DNA of 32,158 nt from Candidatus Tectimicrobiota bacterium (GCA_016190025.1 JACPRG010000134.1:1-32158), one strand, 5' to 3'. Positions 1 through 8,316 are shown, counted from the first letter of the stretch. Notes: generated from the letters alone by a model not told the origin. Numbers and translations are program-made.

Positions 1-764
1 CAGATCGATATTACCAAAAAGATCACGTCGTACACACCCAGCAGCCGGAGCCAGACGGCCTGCTCGCCGAGGGTCTCCCCGGCCAGGACCCGCGTCGTGG
101 CCCCGGCGGCCCCGATGATGACCGGAATCGCCACCGGGAACAGCAGAAGCGGCAGCATGACCTCCCGCGCCTTGGTGTTGACGGCGATGGCGGCGAACAG
201 CGTCCCCACGCCCGCCAAGCCGACCGTGGCCAAGAGCACCACCGGCCCCACCCCCAGCAACACCCGGTCCAGCGGAAAGTCATACAAGCCGGCGAACACG
301 GGCAGGCTCACGGCCTCAACGACCAGGAGAAAAATCAGATTGCCGGCCAGCTTCCCCAGAAAGATAGCCCCCCGGTCCGCCGGCGACAACACCAATCCCT
401 GAATGCACTCCCCCTCCTTCTCCAACGAGAAGGCGCGGTTCATTCCCAGCACGGAGGAAAACAGGATGGCCGTCCACAGGACTCCCGAACCCACCGACGC
501 CCTCCACCTTTCCCCCAGCTCGAAGGCGAAATTGAACAGCACGATCACCAGCAGGGCGAACACCACCATGGTGACGACGACTTCCCGGGAGCGGTACTCG
601 GAAAGAATGTCCTTCCACAGGATGGCGCCCACGCAGGAGAGGTACCGGCGGAAGCCGCCAGCGGCGCCGACCGCTCCCTCCGAAGCGGCGGGGGCCGCCG
701 CGACAGGGCGGTCTCCCCTTCCCTCCCCGGCCTTTTTCTCCTCGGCGCTTCCCACCCCTCTCAA
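1..764 (-). CDS. ccmB: Heme exporter permease CcmB (runs off left edge)
   Basis: Membrane subunit of the CcmABC(D) complex that loads heme onto CcmE for cytochrome c maturation. Reading the minus strand gives a hydrophobic protein with hallmarks of the family: a segment reading LFNFAFELG, then LWTAILFSSVLGMNRAF, EKEGECIQGLVLSP, GAIFLGKLAGN, and NTKAREVMLPLLLFPVAIPV. About 254 codons are visible, so only a few C-terminal residues are missing. There is no ATG near the front. I chose a TTG (764-762) that overlaps the ccmA stop and follows GGAGGGG by 7 bases; a GTG a few codons later is the alternative. The first ~35 residues are a charged, Ala/Gly-rich extension not typical of CcmB. ccmC would be expected beyond the edge. 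Confidence 0.88.
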   Translation of the reverse strand, partial: MRGVGSAEEKKAGEGRGDRPVAAAPAASEGAVGAAGGFRRYLSCVGAILWKDILSEYRSREVVVTMVVFALLVIVLFNFAFELGERWRASVGSGVLWTAILFSSVLGMNRAFSLEKEGECIQGLVLSPADRGAIFLGKLAGNLIFLLVVEAVSLPVFAGLYDFPLDRVLLGVGPVVLLATVGLAGVGTLFAAIAVNTKAREVMLPLLLFPVAIPVIIGAAGATTRVLAGETLGEQAVWLRLLGVYDVIFLVISI

Positions 765-1558
765 CTCCGCCCCTCCGTGTGGAACTCATAGACCTCGGCG
801 AAGGTGGCCGCGTCGATCTCGGACCGGCGGGCGGCGCAGCGGACCCTCCCCCGGCGCAGGATCATAGCCGTATCGCAGAGGTCCAGGCCCCGCTCCAGGT
901 CGTGGGTGGTGAGGACAAGCGTCCGCCCCTGCTCCCGGAGCCGGACCAGGACCTCCGTCAGCATCCGCGCGCCCGAACGGTCGAGGCCCGTGAACGGCTC
1001 GTCCAGGAAGAGGATATCGGGGTTGTGCAGGAGGACGCGGCCGACAGCCGCCCGCTGAAGCATCCCCCGGGAAAACCCCCGAACCGGGTCGCGGGCCCGG
1101 TCGGCCAGACCGACGGCCTCCAGGACCTCTTCGGCGCGCTCCCGAAGCCGGGGAACGCCGTAGAGCTTTCCGTAGAACCGCAGGTTTTCCAATGGGCTCA
1201 GATGGCTGTACAGCAGCGGCTGGTGGGAGAGCAGGCTCATGCGGCTGCGCAGCGCGTCGCGCATCGGCCCGCGGGTCGCTTCCTCCCCGTCCACCCAGAT
1301 GCGGCCGGCGGAAGGTCGCACCAGAAGGGCCAGCATGCGGAGAAGGGTCGTCTTGCCCGCGCCGTTGGGGCCGAACACCGACAAGAAACCGCCCGCCGGC
1401 AAAGAAAGGTCCACCCCTTCCACCGCCACGAGAGGGCCGAACTTGCGGGTCAGGCCCCGGGCGGAAAGGCGGGCGTCGGGGGAGAGGGAACCCTCAGGGG
1501 CGGGGGAAGCCTCCCGCCTCCCCTCATTCGGGGTTTCATCCTGCGGGGGAGAATTCAT
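761..1558 (-). CDS. ccmA: Heme exporter ATP-binding protein CcmA
   Basis: ABC ATPase that powers release of holo-CcmE from the CcmABCD complex at the cytoplasmic face. In the 265-residue product, Walker A GPNGAGKT is at about 63-70, the signature reads FSRGMLQR at 162-169 (the S-R-G-M form common in CcmA instead of LSGGQ), and Walker B plus catalytic Glu (DILFLDEP) is at 181-188, followed by a switch His in TTHD. The first ~30 residues are a polar Pro/Glu-rich extension. The ATG overlaps the stop of the preceding gene (ATGA), and its own stop overlaps the ccmB start, so translation of the three genes is probably coupled. Confidence 0.95.
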   Translation of the reverse strand: MNSPPQDETPNEGRREASPAPEGSLSPDARLSARGLTRKFGPLVAVEGVDLSLPAGGFLSVFGPNGAGKTTLLRMLALLVRPSAGRIWVDGEEATRGPMRDALRSRMSLLSHQPLLYSHLSPLENLRFYGKLYGVPRLRERAEEVLEAVGLADRARDPVRGFSRGMLQRAAVGRVLLHNPDILFLDEPFTGLDRSGARMLTEVLVRLREQGRTLVLTTHDLERGLDLCDTAMILRRGRVRCAARRSEIDAATFAEVYEFHTEGRS

Positions 1559-2928
1559 GGCCCCCCGATCTGCTTGGAGATTTCCAGGGCGCGCCGCATC
1601 AGCTCCAAGCGCCGGCTTTCATACGGCTCTTTCGCAATCCTGCCGGCCTCCAGGTCATCATCCAATGCGGCGATCTGGGCGAGGACCCCGCTCCGTTCCC
1701 GAAGGAGGTCGGATGTCCGCCCGTCGGTCACGGCCGCCCGGCTGGACTCCCCTTCCGAAGCCCCCTCCGAGCGAAGCCGGCGGGCTGGTTGACCAGAGGG
1801 GGATCGCGCCGCCCGGGGCGCCGGAGAGATTGAAGGAGCGGACGTGCTGGCCGGCCCCTTCCCTTTCGCCGGCCGTTTTCCCTCCTCAGCCCTCGCTCTG
1901 GCCAGACGCCGGCGGCGCAGGGCGAAGGGGACGGCGAGACCCAGAATCACCACGGCGGCGAGGGCGAAAAACAGGTTCTCGGCGAAGGGGCTCGCCACGT
2001 CCCGGCTCAGGGTGAACCGCACCCGGGCCCCGGCGGGCAGGTCCGACTTGGCGGCGAGATGGACCCGGTTCCCTATGTCCTCGCCGAAGACGCCCTCATA
2101 CTTCAGGTCGGAAGACACGGGCTGACGCATTCCGAACTCCGGGGTCATGACCTCGAACCGCCCGGTGGGAAACTGAAACCGGGTCTCAACCGCAACCTGG
2201 GCGGGCGGATCGGCAATGGCGTAGACGAGAACCACTTGCCGGAGCCCAGGCGGAAGCGGATCGGAGGAAACGACCTGGCCGGAGCGCACGCGGACCCCTT
2301 GCGGGTTCAGGCCGGAAGGGGGCTCGAGCAACTCCGCGCCCGCCGGGAGGTGGAAGGCGAGGGTGTCACCCTTTTCCGCCGCGTAGGTGGCCGCCCCCGT
2401 GTTGGCCAGGCGGACGACTTCCCGGAAGACCAGACGTCCCTCCTCGTAGCGGACGAGAAGCTGGTGGGCCTCCACCCTCATCCCCTTCGGGTCCCGCGTC
2501 AGCTCGAAGACGTAGAGATCCCCCTCGGCCCCGCCGGGCGAGGCGAGCGCCAAATAGGGGACCCCCTTGTATTCGGTCACCGTCAGGAGGTGTCCCTTGC
2601 CCGCCTCGGGCGGCTTCACGCCGGGGAACGCAAACTTCCCAGCCGCGTCCGTCGCCGCCGTGCCGAGGAGCCGGATGTCCGAGCCTTCGACGGTGAGGAG
2701 CCGCACCTGAAGCCCCGCCGGACCCGGCCGCTCCAGCGTCTTGTTGAAGACCCGCCCGCGGATCTCGAGGGCGCCGCCGGGAGCGGGCTTCGGCTTCGCC
2801 TCGGCGGCGGGGGCGTCCTTGGGGCCCTCGTGACGCGCCCCCCAAGCGGGCGAAGCCGCCCCCAGGGCCAGAAACACAGGGAGAAAGGCGAGACAGGCGC
2901 GGCGGAGCAACAATGTGGTCCTAGGCAT
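1555..2928 (-). CDS. Secreted/membrane-anchored protein with carboxypeptidase-regulatory-like domain in the ccm operon
   Basis: Product of 457 residues with no assigned function. It has a signal peptide (basic start, hydrophobic core, AWGA cleavage region near residue 29). A beta-rich domain at about 55-130 resembles the CarboxypepD regulatory fold (EIRGRVFNKT, then TAATDAAGKFAFPGV). A second beta-rich region contains PTGRFEVM. One membrane helix lies at about 315-337. The ~120-residue cytoplasmic tail has a Lys/Ala/Pro-rich linker and a charged helical end (LAQIAALDDDLEAGRI). It has no LRCXXC motif, so it is not CcmH. The ATG at 2928 overlaps the upstream stop by 8 bases; the longer in-frame extension upstream lies inside the neighbouring gene and was not used. 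Its position between ccmF and ccmA suggests a role in apocytochrome or heme handling, which is inference. Confidence 0.75.
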   Translation of the reverse strand: MPRTTLLLRRACLAFLPVFLALGAASPAWGARHEGPKDAPAAEAKPKPAPGGALEIRGRVFNKTLERPGPAGLQVRLLTVEGSDIRLLGTAATDAAGKFAFPGVKPPEAGKGHLLTVTEYKGVPYLALASPGGAEGDLYVFELTRDPKGMRVEAHQLLVRYEEGRLVFREVVRLANTGAATYAAEKGDTLAFHLPAGAELLEPPSGLNPQGVRVRSGQVVSSDPLPPGLRQVVLVYAIADPPAQVAVETRFQFPTGRFEVMTPEFGMRQPVSSDLKYEGVFGEDIGNRVHLAAKSDLPAGARVRFTLSRDVASPFAENLFFALAAVVILGLAVPFALRRRRLARARAEEGKRPAKGKGPASTSAPSISPAPRAARSPSGQPARRLRSEGASEGESSRAAVTDGRTSDLLRERSGVLAQIAALDDDLEAGRIAKEPYESRRLELMRRALEISKQIGGP

Positions 2929-3457
2929 TCCCCTTCCGGGGTTGATCCCGCAGGGGGGTTCCGCAGGAAGAGCAAAAATTGTCGGTCGAGCTGACCGGAA
3001 CGCCGCAGCTGCGGCAAAAGCGGGGCTCGGGCGGGGCGTCGCGGGCGTCACGGACGGGCGGGGCGGGCGCCTGCGGCTCTCGGGCCGCTTCGCGAGACGC
3101 CTGGGCCGCCTTCCGGAGAGCCAGGACCTCTTTCTCCAGCGCCTCGGAGAACTCCCCGTCGAAGTCACGCGCCTCACCCCTTTCTCCGGCCAGCGCGTCG
3201 ATGTCCCGAAGGATCTGAATGGCCCGCTCCCTGTATTGGGCCTCCAGTTGCTGGAAGTCCGCCTCGGAGAGCTTTCCCGCCAGCCGGTCGAAGTCGAGTT
3301 CCTTGAGTGTTCTGTACACGTTGTCCTTGGCGGCGAGAAGCTCCTTCAGCCGCCACTCGGTCTCCTCCGCCCGCGGCGCGCCCTCCTTGCGCATGAACGG
3401 GTAGATCACGGCCGCCAGCGCGCCCGCCGTCATCAGGCCGATGATGAAGGGGATCAA
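2921..3457 (-). CDS. Membrane-anchored double-CXXC zinc-ribbon protein, CcmI-like N-terminus
   Basis: Product of 178 residues. An N-terminal membrane helix (2-22) is followed by a charged helical region at about 30-110 with a pattern reminiscent of the CcmI N-terminus (VYRTLKELDFDRLAGKLSEA). The C-terminal zinc ribbon has Cys148, Cys151, Cys162 and Cys165 in two CXXC pairs. I placed the start at TTG 3457-3455 because it overlaps the ccmF TGA and follows GAGGAG at good spacing; upstream in-frame sequence lies inside ccmF. Location directly after ccmF suggests a cytochrome c maturation accessory, perhaps standing where CcmI/CcmH sits in other operons. The exact function is unknown. It could also be a general zinc-ribbon membrane protein. 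Confidence 0.75.
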   Translation of the reverse strand: MIPFIIGLMTAGALAAVIYPFMRKEGAPRAEETEWRLKELLAAKDNVYRTLKELDFDRLAGKLSEADFQQLEAQYRERAIQILRDIDALAGERGEARDFDGEFSEALEKEVLALRKAAQASREAAREPQAPAPPVRDARDAPPEPRFCRSCGVPVSSTDNFCSSCGTPLRDQPRKGNA

Positions 3458-5451
3458 AACATCTCCTCGCGGACCCGCTCGCGGGCCCGGGCGGCCGCGG
3501 GCGCCCGGACGCGCCGGGCGTGAGGAGCGGGCCACATGGCGAGGAGGGTCCCGAGGACTATGACCGCCCCGCCGATCCAGATCCAGGACACCAGAGGGTT
3601 GACGTAAAACCGGAGCGTGGCCGATCCGTTGTCGTTGACGCCGGCCAGGATGACGTAAAAGTCCTCCCGCAGAGTCGAGCGGATCGCCGTCTCCGTGGTG
3701 GGCTGCTCGGGGTTGCGATACAGCCGGCGCTCGGGCCGGAGAAGGGCGATCTCCCGCCCCCCGATCCGAAGGCCCAAGTCCGCCGCGGTCGTCCGCACGT
3801 GCTCGTCGGACCGGGAGCGGACCCCCCGGAACTCGACCCAGTAGTCTTTCACCTGGGTCAGCTCACCTGGGCGCAGGGTGGTCTCGACCTGGGTCTGGAA
3901 GGCGGAGGACCCGGTGATGCCGGCGAAGATCGCCATCATCCCCAGGTGCACGACGTAGCCGCCGTAGCGCCGGGTGTTGCGCCGGGTCAGGTTGAGCAGG
4001 GCCGCCGGGGCGGACTCCTCCGCGACGCGCTGCCGCGCCCGGGTCCCGCGGTAGAACTCATCCACGACGGTCACCAGGACAAACGCGATCAGGCTGAAGG
4101 ACAAGACCGCCAGGAAGCTCCTCATGCCGAAAGCGAACAGCACCCCCCCCGTCGCGAAGCCGACCGCCAAGGGGAGGAGGAAGTGCTTTCTGAGCTGCTG
4201 GGCCGAGGCCTTCCGCCAGGCGATGAGCGGGCCGACGCCCGTCAGCAGGATGATCGCCAGGCCGATGGGCACGTTGACGCGGTTGAAGAAGGGGGGGCCG
4301 ATGGTGATGCGCGTACCGGTCACGGCCTCCGAGATCAGGGGGAAGACCGTCCCCCACCAGATGGAAAATGCGGCCCCCACCAGGATCAGGTTATTGAACA
4401 GAAACGCGCTCTCCCGGGACAGCATGGATTCCAGGCGGTTGGGACTCTGGAGGCTGTCCAGCCGCCAGAAGAGGAGGGCCAGACTGACAGCGATGATCAG
4501 GAAGATAAAGATGGCGAAGTAATAGCCCAGGGCCGACTGGGCGAAGGCGTGGACGCTGGAGATGACCCCGCTTCGCACGACGAACGTGCCGAAGATGGTC
4601 AGGGTGAACGTCATGATGAGGAGAACCAGGTTCCAGACCTTCAGCATCCCCTTCTTTTCCTGGATCATCACCGAGTGGAGGAAGGCCGTGCCCGTGATCC
4701 AGGGGAGGATGGCGGAGTTCTCCACCGGGTCCCAGCCCCAGTAGCCCCCCCAGCCCAGTTCCCGGTAGGCCCACCAGGCGCCGAGCAGATTGCCAATCCC
4801 CAGGAAGCACCAGGCGATCAGGCACCAGCGGCGGGTCGAACGGATCCACTCCTCCCCCAGCCGGCCCGTCGCCAGCGCCCCCATGGCGAAGGCGAAGGGA
4901 ATCGACCACCCCACGTAGCCGAGATAGAGGTTGGGCGGATGAAAGGCCATCCCCGGGTCTTGCAGGATCGGGTTCAATCCCCGGCCGTCGGCCGGCGTCG
5001 GGATGATGCGCTGGAAGGGGTTGTCGAAAAACATGAGCAGAATGAAAAAGAAGGAGGCGGTGGCCCCCAGCGTCGTGAGGACGTACGGGATCAGCTCCCG
5101 GTTCCGGTCCCGGTTGGTGTAGAGCGCAATCGCGGAGTAGAGGCTCAGCAGCCAGGCCCAGAAAAGGAGGGAGCCCGCCTGTCCCCCCCACAGGGAAGTC
5201 ACTTTATAGAACAGGCCCAGGCTGCGGCTGCTGGTGCCGGCGACGGCGTTGAGGCTGAAGTCGTCGGTGACGAGCCCGACTTCCAGGGAGAACACCGCAA
5301 GGGTCGTCACGGCGGCGAGGGCGTAAATCGCGTTCCTCGCGCTCTCCACCAGGACGGGCCGCCTCCACCTCCCGCCCACGAAGGAGGAGACCATCGCATA
5401 CGCGGCCAACGCGCCCCCGAGCCACACGGCGAAATAGCCCACATCGCCCAT
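3454..5451 (-). CDS. ccmF: Cytochrome c heme lyase subunit CcmF
   Basis: Large polytopic membrane protein that takes heme from CcmE and attaches it to apocytochromes on the outer side of the inner membrane. The 665-residue length is normal for CcmF. The tryptophan-rich WWD heme-handling motif WGGYWGWDPVEN is at 234-245, and candidate heme-ligand histidines are visible at 171 (FHPPNLY) and 259 (AFLHS). Many hydrophobic segments run through the first 450 residues, followed by a periplasmic loop and a last helix near 630. The ATG at 5451 follows GAGGGAG. It sits 34 bases after ccmE and overlaps the zinc-ribbon gene. In a system without CcmH, CcmF would have to receive apocytochrome directly or via other partners (inference). 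Confidence 0.96.
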   Translation of the reverse strand: MGDVGYFAVWLGGALAAYAMVSSFVGGRWRRPVLVESARNAIYALAAVTTLAVFSLEVGLVTDDFSLNAVAGTSSRSLGLFYKVTSLWGGQAGSLLFWAWLLSLYSAIALYTNRDRNRELIPYVLTTLGATASFFFILLMFFDNPFQRIIPTPADGRGLNPILQDPGMAFHPPNLYLGYVGWSIPFAFAMGALATGRLGEEWIRSTRRWCLIAWCFLGIGNLLGAWWAYRELGWGGYWGWDPVENSAILPWITGTAFLHSVMIQEKKGMLKVWNLVLLIMTFTLTIFGTFVVRSGVISSVHAFAQSALGYYFAIFIFLIIAVSLALLFWRLDSLQSPNRLESMLSRESAFLFNNLILVGAAFSIWWGTVFPLISEAVTGTRITIGPPFFNRVNVPIGLAIILLTGVGPLIAWRKASAQQLRKHFLLPLAVGFATGGVLFAFGMRSFLAVLSFSLIAFVLVTVVDEFYRGTRARQRVAEESAPAALLNLTRRNTRRYGGYVVHLGMMAIFAGITGSSAFQTQVETTLRPGELTQVKDYWVEFRGVRSRSDEHVRTTAADLGLRIGGREIALLRPERRLYRNPEQPTTETAIRSTLREDFYVILAGVNDNGSATLRFYVNPLVSWIWIGGAVIVLGTLLAMWPAPHARRVRAPAAARARERVREEMF

Positions 5452-5485
5452 CGACCCATTCTCCCTCAGCGCAAGCGGGTGGGCG

Positions 5486-5911
5486 TCAGTTCACCTGGCT
5501 CCGGGACGCCTCTTTCCTCCCGGATTCCGCCTCGTACTTGGACGGGCAAGCCGTCATGACGTTACTGGCCACCAGGACCCCGTCTTGTCGGAACTTCCCT
5601 TCCACGATGACTTGGGCCCCGTCTTTGAACAGGTCCGGGACGATGCCCTCGAAGCGGATGGGCAAGGAGGCCTTTCCATCGGTCACTTTGAAGTCATAGA
5701 TCCGGCTGTCCGCGCTCTTGCGGATGGAGCCGGGCAGGACCTTCCCCGAGACGCGCAGGCCTTTGCCGTACAGGTCTTTCGCCCGGGCCTCCACCTCATT
5801 CACCTCGTGGAAGTAGCTCATCCCCTGCTGCATGCCGGTGACGGAGAGATAGGCGATGGCACCGAAGATGATGACGGCACCGCCGACAAACTGGACCTTT
5901 TTTCGATTCAC
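5486..5911 (-). CDS. ccmE: Cytochrome c maturation heme chaperone CcmE, CXXXY variant
   Basis: Periplasmic heme chaperone anchored by one N-terminal helix (residues 7-25), followed by the OB-fold beta-barrel (GLRVSGKVLPGSI, YDFKVTDGKASLPIRFEGIVPDLF, VIVEGKF). Length 141 is normal. Classical CcmE binds heme covalently through His in HXXXY; here the equivalent is Cys122-P-S-K-Tyr126. CXXXY CcmE proteins are known from Desulfovibrio and archaeal systems that also lack CcmH, so this is a recognised natural variant and not obviously a broken gene. The start is GTG, with GGAGG about 8 bases upstream. It is the first gene of the ccm operon. Confidence 0.95.
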   Translation of the reverse strand: MNRKKVQFVGGAVIIFGAIAYLSVTGMQQGMSYFHEVNEVEARAKDLYGKGLRVSGKVLPGSIRKSADSRIYDFKVTDGKASLPIRFEGIVPDLFKDGAQVIVEGKFRQDGVLVASNVMTACPSKYEAESGRKEASRSQVN

Positions 5912-6101
5912 CGCACTGCCTCCATCAGGGCCTCGGAAATCGGCGAAGCGGCAAAGGAAACGCCGGCGACCGGGCGTCCGCCCCCCTTCCCTGAAAGAAG
6001 AACCCGGGGGCCGTTCACCCGATTCCGCTCTTGCTCGATTCCAATCGGCGGTCCCCGGCGCACATTCCCCCCACGAGCGCCAATGGCCTCATTTCTCGAA
6101 A

Positions 6102-6128
6102 GTTATACCGGAGCCGCAAGGGTGTCAA
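6102..6128 (-). promoter_or_regulatory. Probable sigma-70 promoter of the ccm operon
   Basis: On the minus strand a perfect -35 TTGACA (6123-6128) is followed by -10 TATAAC (6102-6107) with a 15-base spacer, slightly short of the ideal 17. Transcription would start near 6095, giving a ~185-nt leader before ccmE, in which I see no further clear element. Confidence 0.6.
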
Positions 6129-6147
6129 CTCATCCCGCGCCGGGGAC

Positions 6148-6163
6148 GGCCGGCCCGCCGGCC
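6148..6163 (-). terminator. GC hairpin just after ilvC
   Basis: Immediately downstream of the ilvC stop, the minus strand contains GGCCGG-CGGG-CCGGCC, a 6-bp perfect stem with a 4-base loop. There is no T-run, so it may only slow polymerase or protect the 3' end. The ccm promoter begins 20 bases further on, arguing that ilvC and ccm are separate units. Confidence 0.35.
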
Positions 6164-6164
6164 T

Positions 6165-7181
6165 TCAGCCTTTCAGCTCCCGGGTCCAGCTCATCATGGA
6201 GCGCAGGCGCTCGCCGACCCGTTCGATGAGGTGGGCCTCATCCTCCGCGTTGCGGCGATTGAAAACGGGCCTCCCCGTCATGTTTTCGAGGATCCACTCG
6301 CGGGCGAACTCCCCCGTCTGGATCTCCCGGAGGATTTCCTTCATCTTCTGCCGGACGTGTCCGTCGATGACCCGGGGGCCGCGCGTGAGGTCGCCGTACT
6401 GGGCCGTGTCGGAGACCGAGAAGCGCATGAGCTTGATGCCGCCCTCGAAGATGAGGTCCACGATCAGCTTGAGCTCGTTCAGGCACTCGAAATAGGCGAT
6501 CTCCGGCGCATAGCCCGCCCCGACCAGCGTGTCGAACGACGCCCGGATGAGCTCCGTCACACCGCCGCACAGGATGGCCTGCTCGCCGAAGAGGTCGCTC
6601 TCCGTCTCGTCCTTGAACGTCGTTTCGATGATCCCCGCCCGGGCGCACCCCACGCCCTTTCCGTAGGCCAGGGCCAGGTCCTTGGCCTTGCCGGTGGCGT
6701 CCTGCTCGACGGCGAGCAGGCCGGGGACGCCCCGCCCCTGGGTGAAGATCCGCCGCATGATGTGGCCGGGGCTCTTGGGGGCGATCATGAACACGTCGAT
6801 GGCGGGGGTGGGGACGATCTGCCCGTAGAGGATGTTGAACCCGTGGGCGACCACCAGCGCGTCTCCCTTCTTCATGTGGGGGGCGACCTCCTTCTCCCAA
6901 AGCTCCTTTTGGACGTTGTCCTGGGTGAGGATGACCACCAGGTCTCCCGCCTTGGCCGCCTCGGCGGAAGTCATCACCGAGAGGCCGTCTGACTTGGCCT
7001 TGTCCCACGACTTCGAGCCTTTGCGCAGCCCGACGACGACCTGAACGCCGCTGTCCTTCAGGTTCAGGGCGTGGGCGTGCCCCTGGCTTCCGTAGCCGAT
7101 CACGGCGACCGTCTTGTCCTTCAGCAACCCCAGGTTGCAATCCTCCTCGTAGTAGACCTTGATCTCCGGCAATTCGGACAT
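6165..7181 (-). CDS. ilvC: Ketol-acid reductoisomerase
   Basis: Second common enzyme of valine, leucine and isoleucine synthesis: NADPH- and Mg-dependent alkyl migration and reduction of acetolactate or acetohydroxybutyrate. The 338 residues match the short class I form. The N-terminal Rossmann domain has GYGSQG at 29-34 and the phosphate-binding segment GLRKGSKS at 51-58. The C-terminal knotted domain shows [13 protein letters not shown], which carries the metal-binding Asp/Glu, and later [19 protein letters not shown] chose ATG 7181 ([11 protein letters not shown]) because it follows GGAAGGAG and starts where homologues start; an upstream in-frame start lacks this. No ilvB/H or leuA is adjacent, so it is a stand-alone gene with its own promoter and leader. 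Confidence 0.97.
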   Translation of the reverse strand: MSELPEIKVYYEEDCNLGLLKDKTVAVIGYGSQGHAHALNLKDSGVQVVVGLRKGSKSWDKAKSDGLSVMTSAEAAKAGDLVVILTQDNVQKELWEKEVAPHMKKGDALVVAHGFNILYGQIVPTPAIDVFMIAPKSPGHIMRRIFTQGRGVPGLLAVEQDATGKAKDLALAYGKGVGCARAGIIETTFKDETESDLFGEQAILCGGVTELIRASFDTLVGAGYAPEIAYFECLNELKLIVDLIFEGGIKLMRFSVSDTAQYGDLTRGPRVIDGHVRQKMKEILREIQTGEFAREWILENMTGRPVFNRRNAEDEAHLIERVGERLRSMMSWTRELKG

Positions 7182-7279
7182 CGCTTTCGCTCCTTCCCCC
7201 GGCGTCACCGGCTTTCGCCGCACCCCTTTTCCCTCCCCCCGCCTGCGCGGGGGCCGGGCGAGGCGGGGGGCCTACATAC

Positions 7280-7323
7280 AAAAAGAGCCTGGCCCGCCTC
7301 CGGGCGGGCGAGCGCGGCCAGGC
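7280..7323 (-). terminator. Intrinsic terminator/attenuator in the ilvC leader
   Basis: Minus strand: 8-bp arms GCCTGGCC (7323-7316) and GGCCAGGC (7294-7287), with an inner GCCCGCC/GGCGGGC hairpin, followed by TCTTTTTG. It lies between the ilvC promoter and its start codon, beginning about 18 nt after the predicted transcription start, so it would truncate most ilvC mRNA unless relieved. No leader-peptide ORF and no T-box consensus were seen in front of it. Confidence 0.6.
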
Positions 7324-7347
7324 GGTGCGATGGGTTGAAACTTTGGC

Positions 7348-7376
7348 TTTCTAGCAGAAGCCCCGCAGGGTGTCAA
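7348..7376 (-). promoter_or_regulatory. Sigma-70 promoter of ilvC
   Basis: Minus strand TTGACA (7371-7376), 17-base spacer, TAGAAA (7348-7353). Predicted start near 7341, leader of ~160 nt containing the terminator-like hairpin. Confidence 0.75.
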
Positions 7377-7429
7377 GGCGGGCCGTCCGTCCGGCGCCCG
7401 GGGCCCAAAAATTATTTGAAATTTTCATC

Positions 7430-7459
7430 TTGACAGGCCGCATTCGGCAGTGGTACGGT
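7430..7459 (+). promoter_or_regulatory. Probable promoter of the orphan ABC ATPase/binding-protein pair
   Basis: Plus strand TTGACA (7430-7435) followed at 18 bases by TACGGT (7454-7459) with an extended -10 TGG in front. Divergent from the ilvC promoter, the two -35 boxes being ~54 bp apart. The remaining 7377-7429 holds an AT-rich patch (AAAAATTATTTGAAATTTT) that could act as an UP element; nothing else is recognised. Confidence 0.55.
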
Positions 7460-7545
7460 TTCAACCCAACGGGATTTCACCATCAGGATCAACGATCTCC
7501 GGGAGAGGGGGGGCCGTTAGCCCGGCCGGGAAGGGGAGAGGTTCA

Positions 7546-8316
7546 TTGAGCCGCAAAACTGTTATCGAAATCCGAGACCTGAACAAAATCTACTACACGA
7601 AAAACGGCGAGGTTCACGCCCTTGAGAACGTCAGCCTGGACGTGTTTGACGAAGAATTCGTCACCGTCGTCGGGCAGAGCGGCTGCGGCAAGACCACCAT
7701 CTTGAAGATCATCTCCGGGTTGCTGCCGAAAACGGCGGGAACCGTGCGGGTGAACAGCAACGACGTGATCGGCCCCGTGTCGGACGTCGGCATGGTCTTT
7801 CAATCCCCGGTCCTTCCCAAGTGGCGCAACGTTTTGGACAACGTCATGCTGCCCGTGGAGATCCTGGGCCTCGACGAAGACGTATACCGCGAGCGCGCCA
7901 TGGACCTCATCAAGCTCACGGGCCTCGTCGGGTTCGAAAATAAATTCCCCAAGGAGCTCTCCGGCGGGATGCAACAGCGCGTCTCCATCAGCCGGGCGCT
8001 CATCCACAACCCTCCCCTTCTCCTCATGGACGAGCCCTTCGGCGCCCTGGACGCATTGACTCGAGAGGCCATGAACCTGGAACTCCTGCGGATCTGGCAG
8101 GAGAGCAAGAAGACCTGCTTGCTGATCACGCATAGCATCGGTGAAGCGGTCTTCCTCGCCGACCGGGTCATCGTCATGACGCCCCGCCCGGGCAAAGTGG
8201 ACAAACTGATCAACATCGACCTCCCGCGCCCCCGCACGGCGGAAATGAGGACAGACCGCAAGTTCATCGAATACGTCCGCCTCATCCAGGAGAGGATCGG
8301 GCTGGTTCGGGTATGA
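7546..8316 (+). CDS. NitT/TauT-family ABC transporter ATPase
   Basis: Cytoplasmic ATPase of the nitrate/sulfonate/taurine importer family (SsuB/TauB-like). The 256-residue product shows Walker A GQSGCGKTT, the Q-loop FQSP, signature LSGGMQQR, Walker B LLLMDEPFGALDALTRE and the switch ITHSIGEAVFLADRV. I start it at TTG 7546, right after GGGGAGAGG; the in-frame upstream stretch (from 7450) is Gly/Ser/Pro-rich and overlaps the promoter. Its stop overlaps the next gene's ATG (ATGA), so the two are coupled. No permease is adjacent. It is clearly paralogous to the ATPase at 18589-19401. The substrate cannot be told from the ATPase. Confidence 0.92.
   Translation: MSRKTVIEIRDLNKIYYTKNGEVHALENVSLDVFDEEFVTVVGQSGCGKTTILKIISGLLPKTAGTVRVNSNDVIGPVSDVGMVFQSPVLPKWRNVLDNVMLPVEILGLDEDVYRERAMDLIKLTGLVGFENKFPKELSGGMQQRVSISRALIHNPPLLLMDEPFGALDALTREAMNLELLRIWQESKKTCLLITHSIGEAVFLADRVIVMTPRPGKVDKLINIDLPRPRTAEMRTDRKFIEYVRLIQERIGLVRV

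Noticed and set aside
3520..5559. Long open frame on the plus strand (over 670 codons) opposite ccmF
   Set aside because: It is antisense to a clear ccmF; its translation is rich in Asp/Gly/Gln/Arg/Pro without domains, an effect of high GC at third positions.
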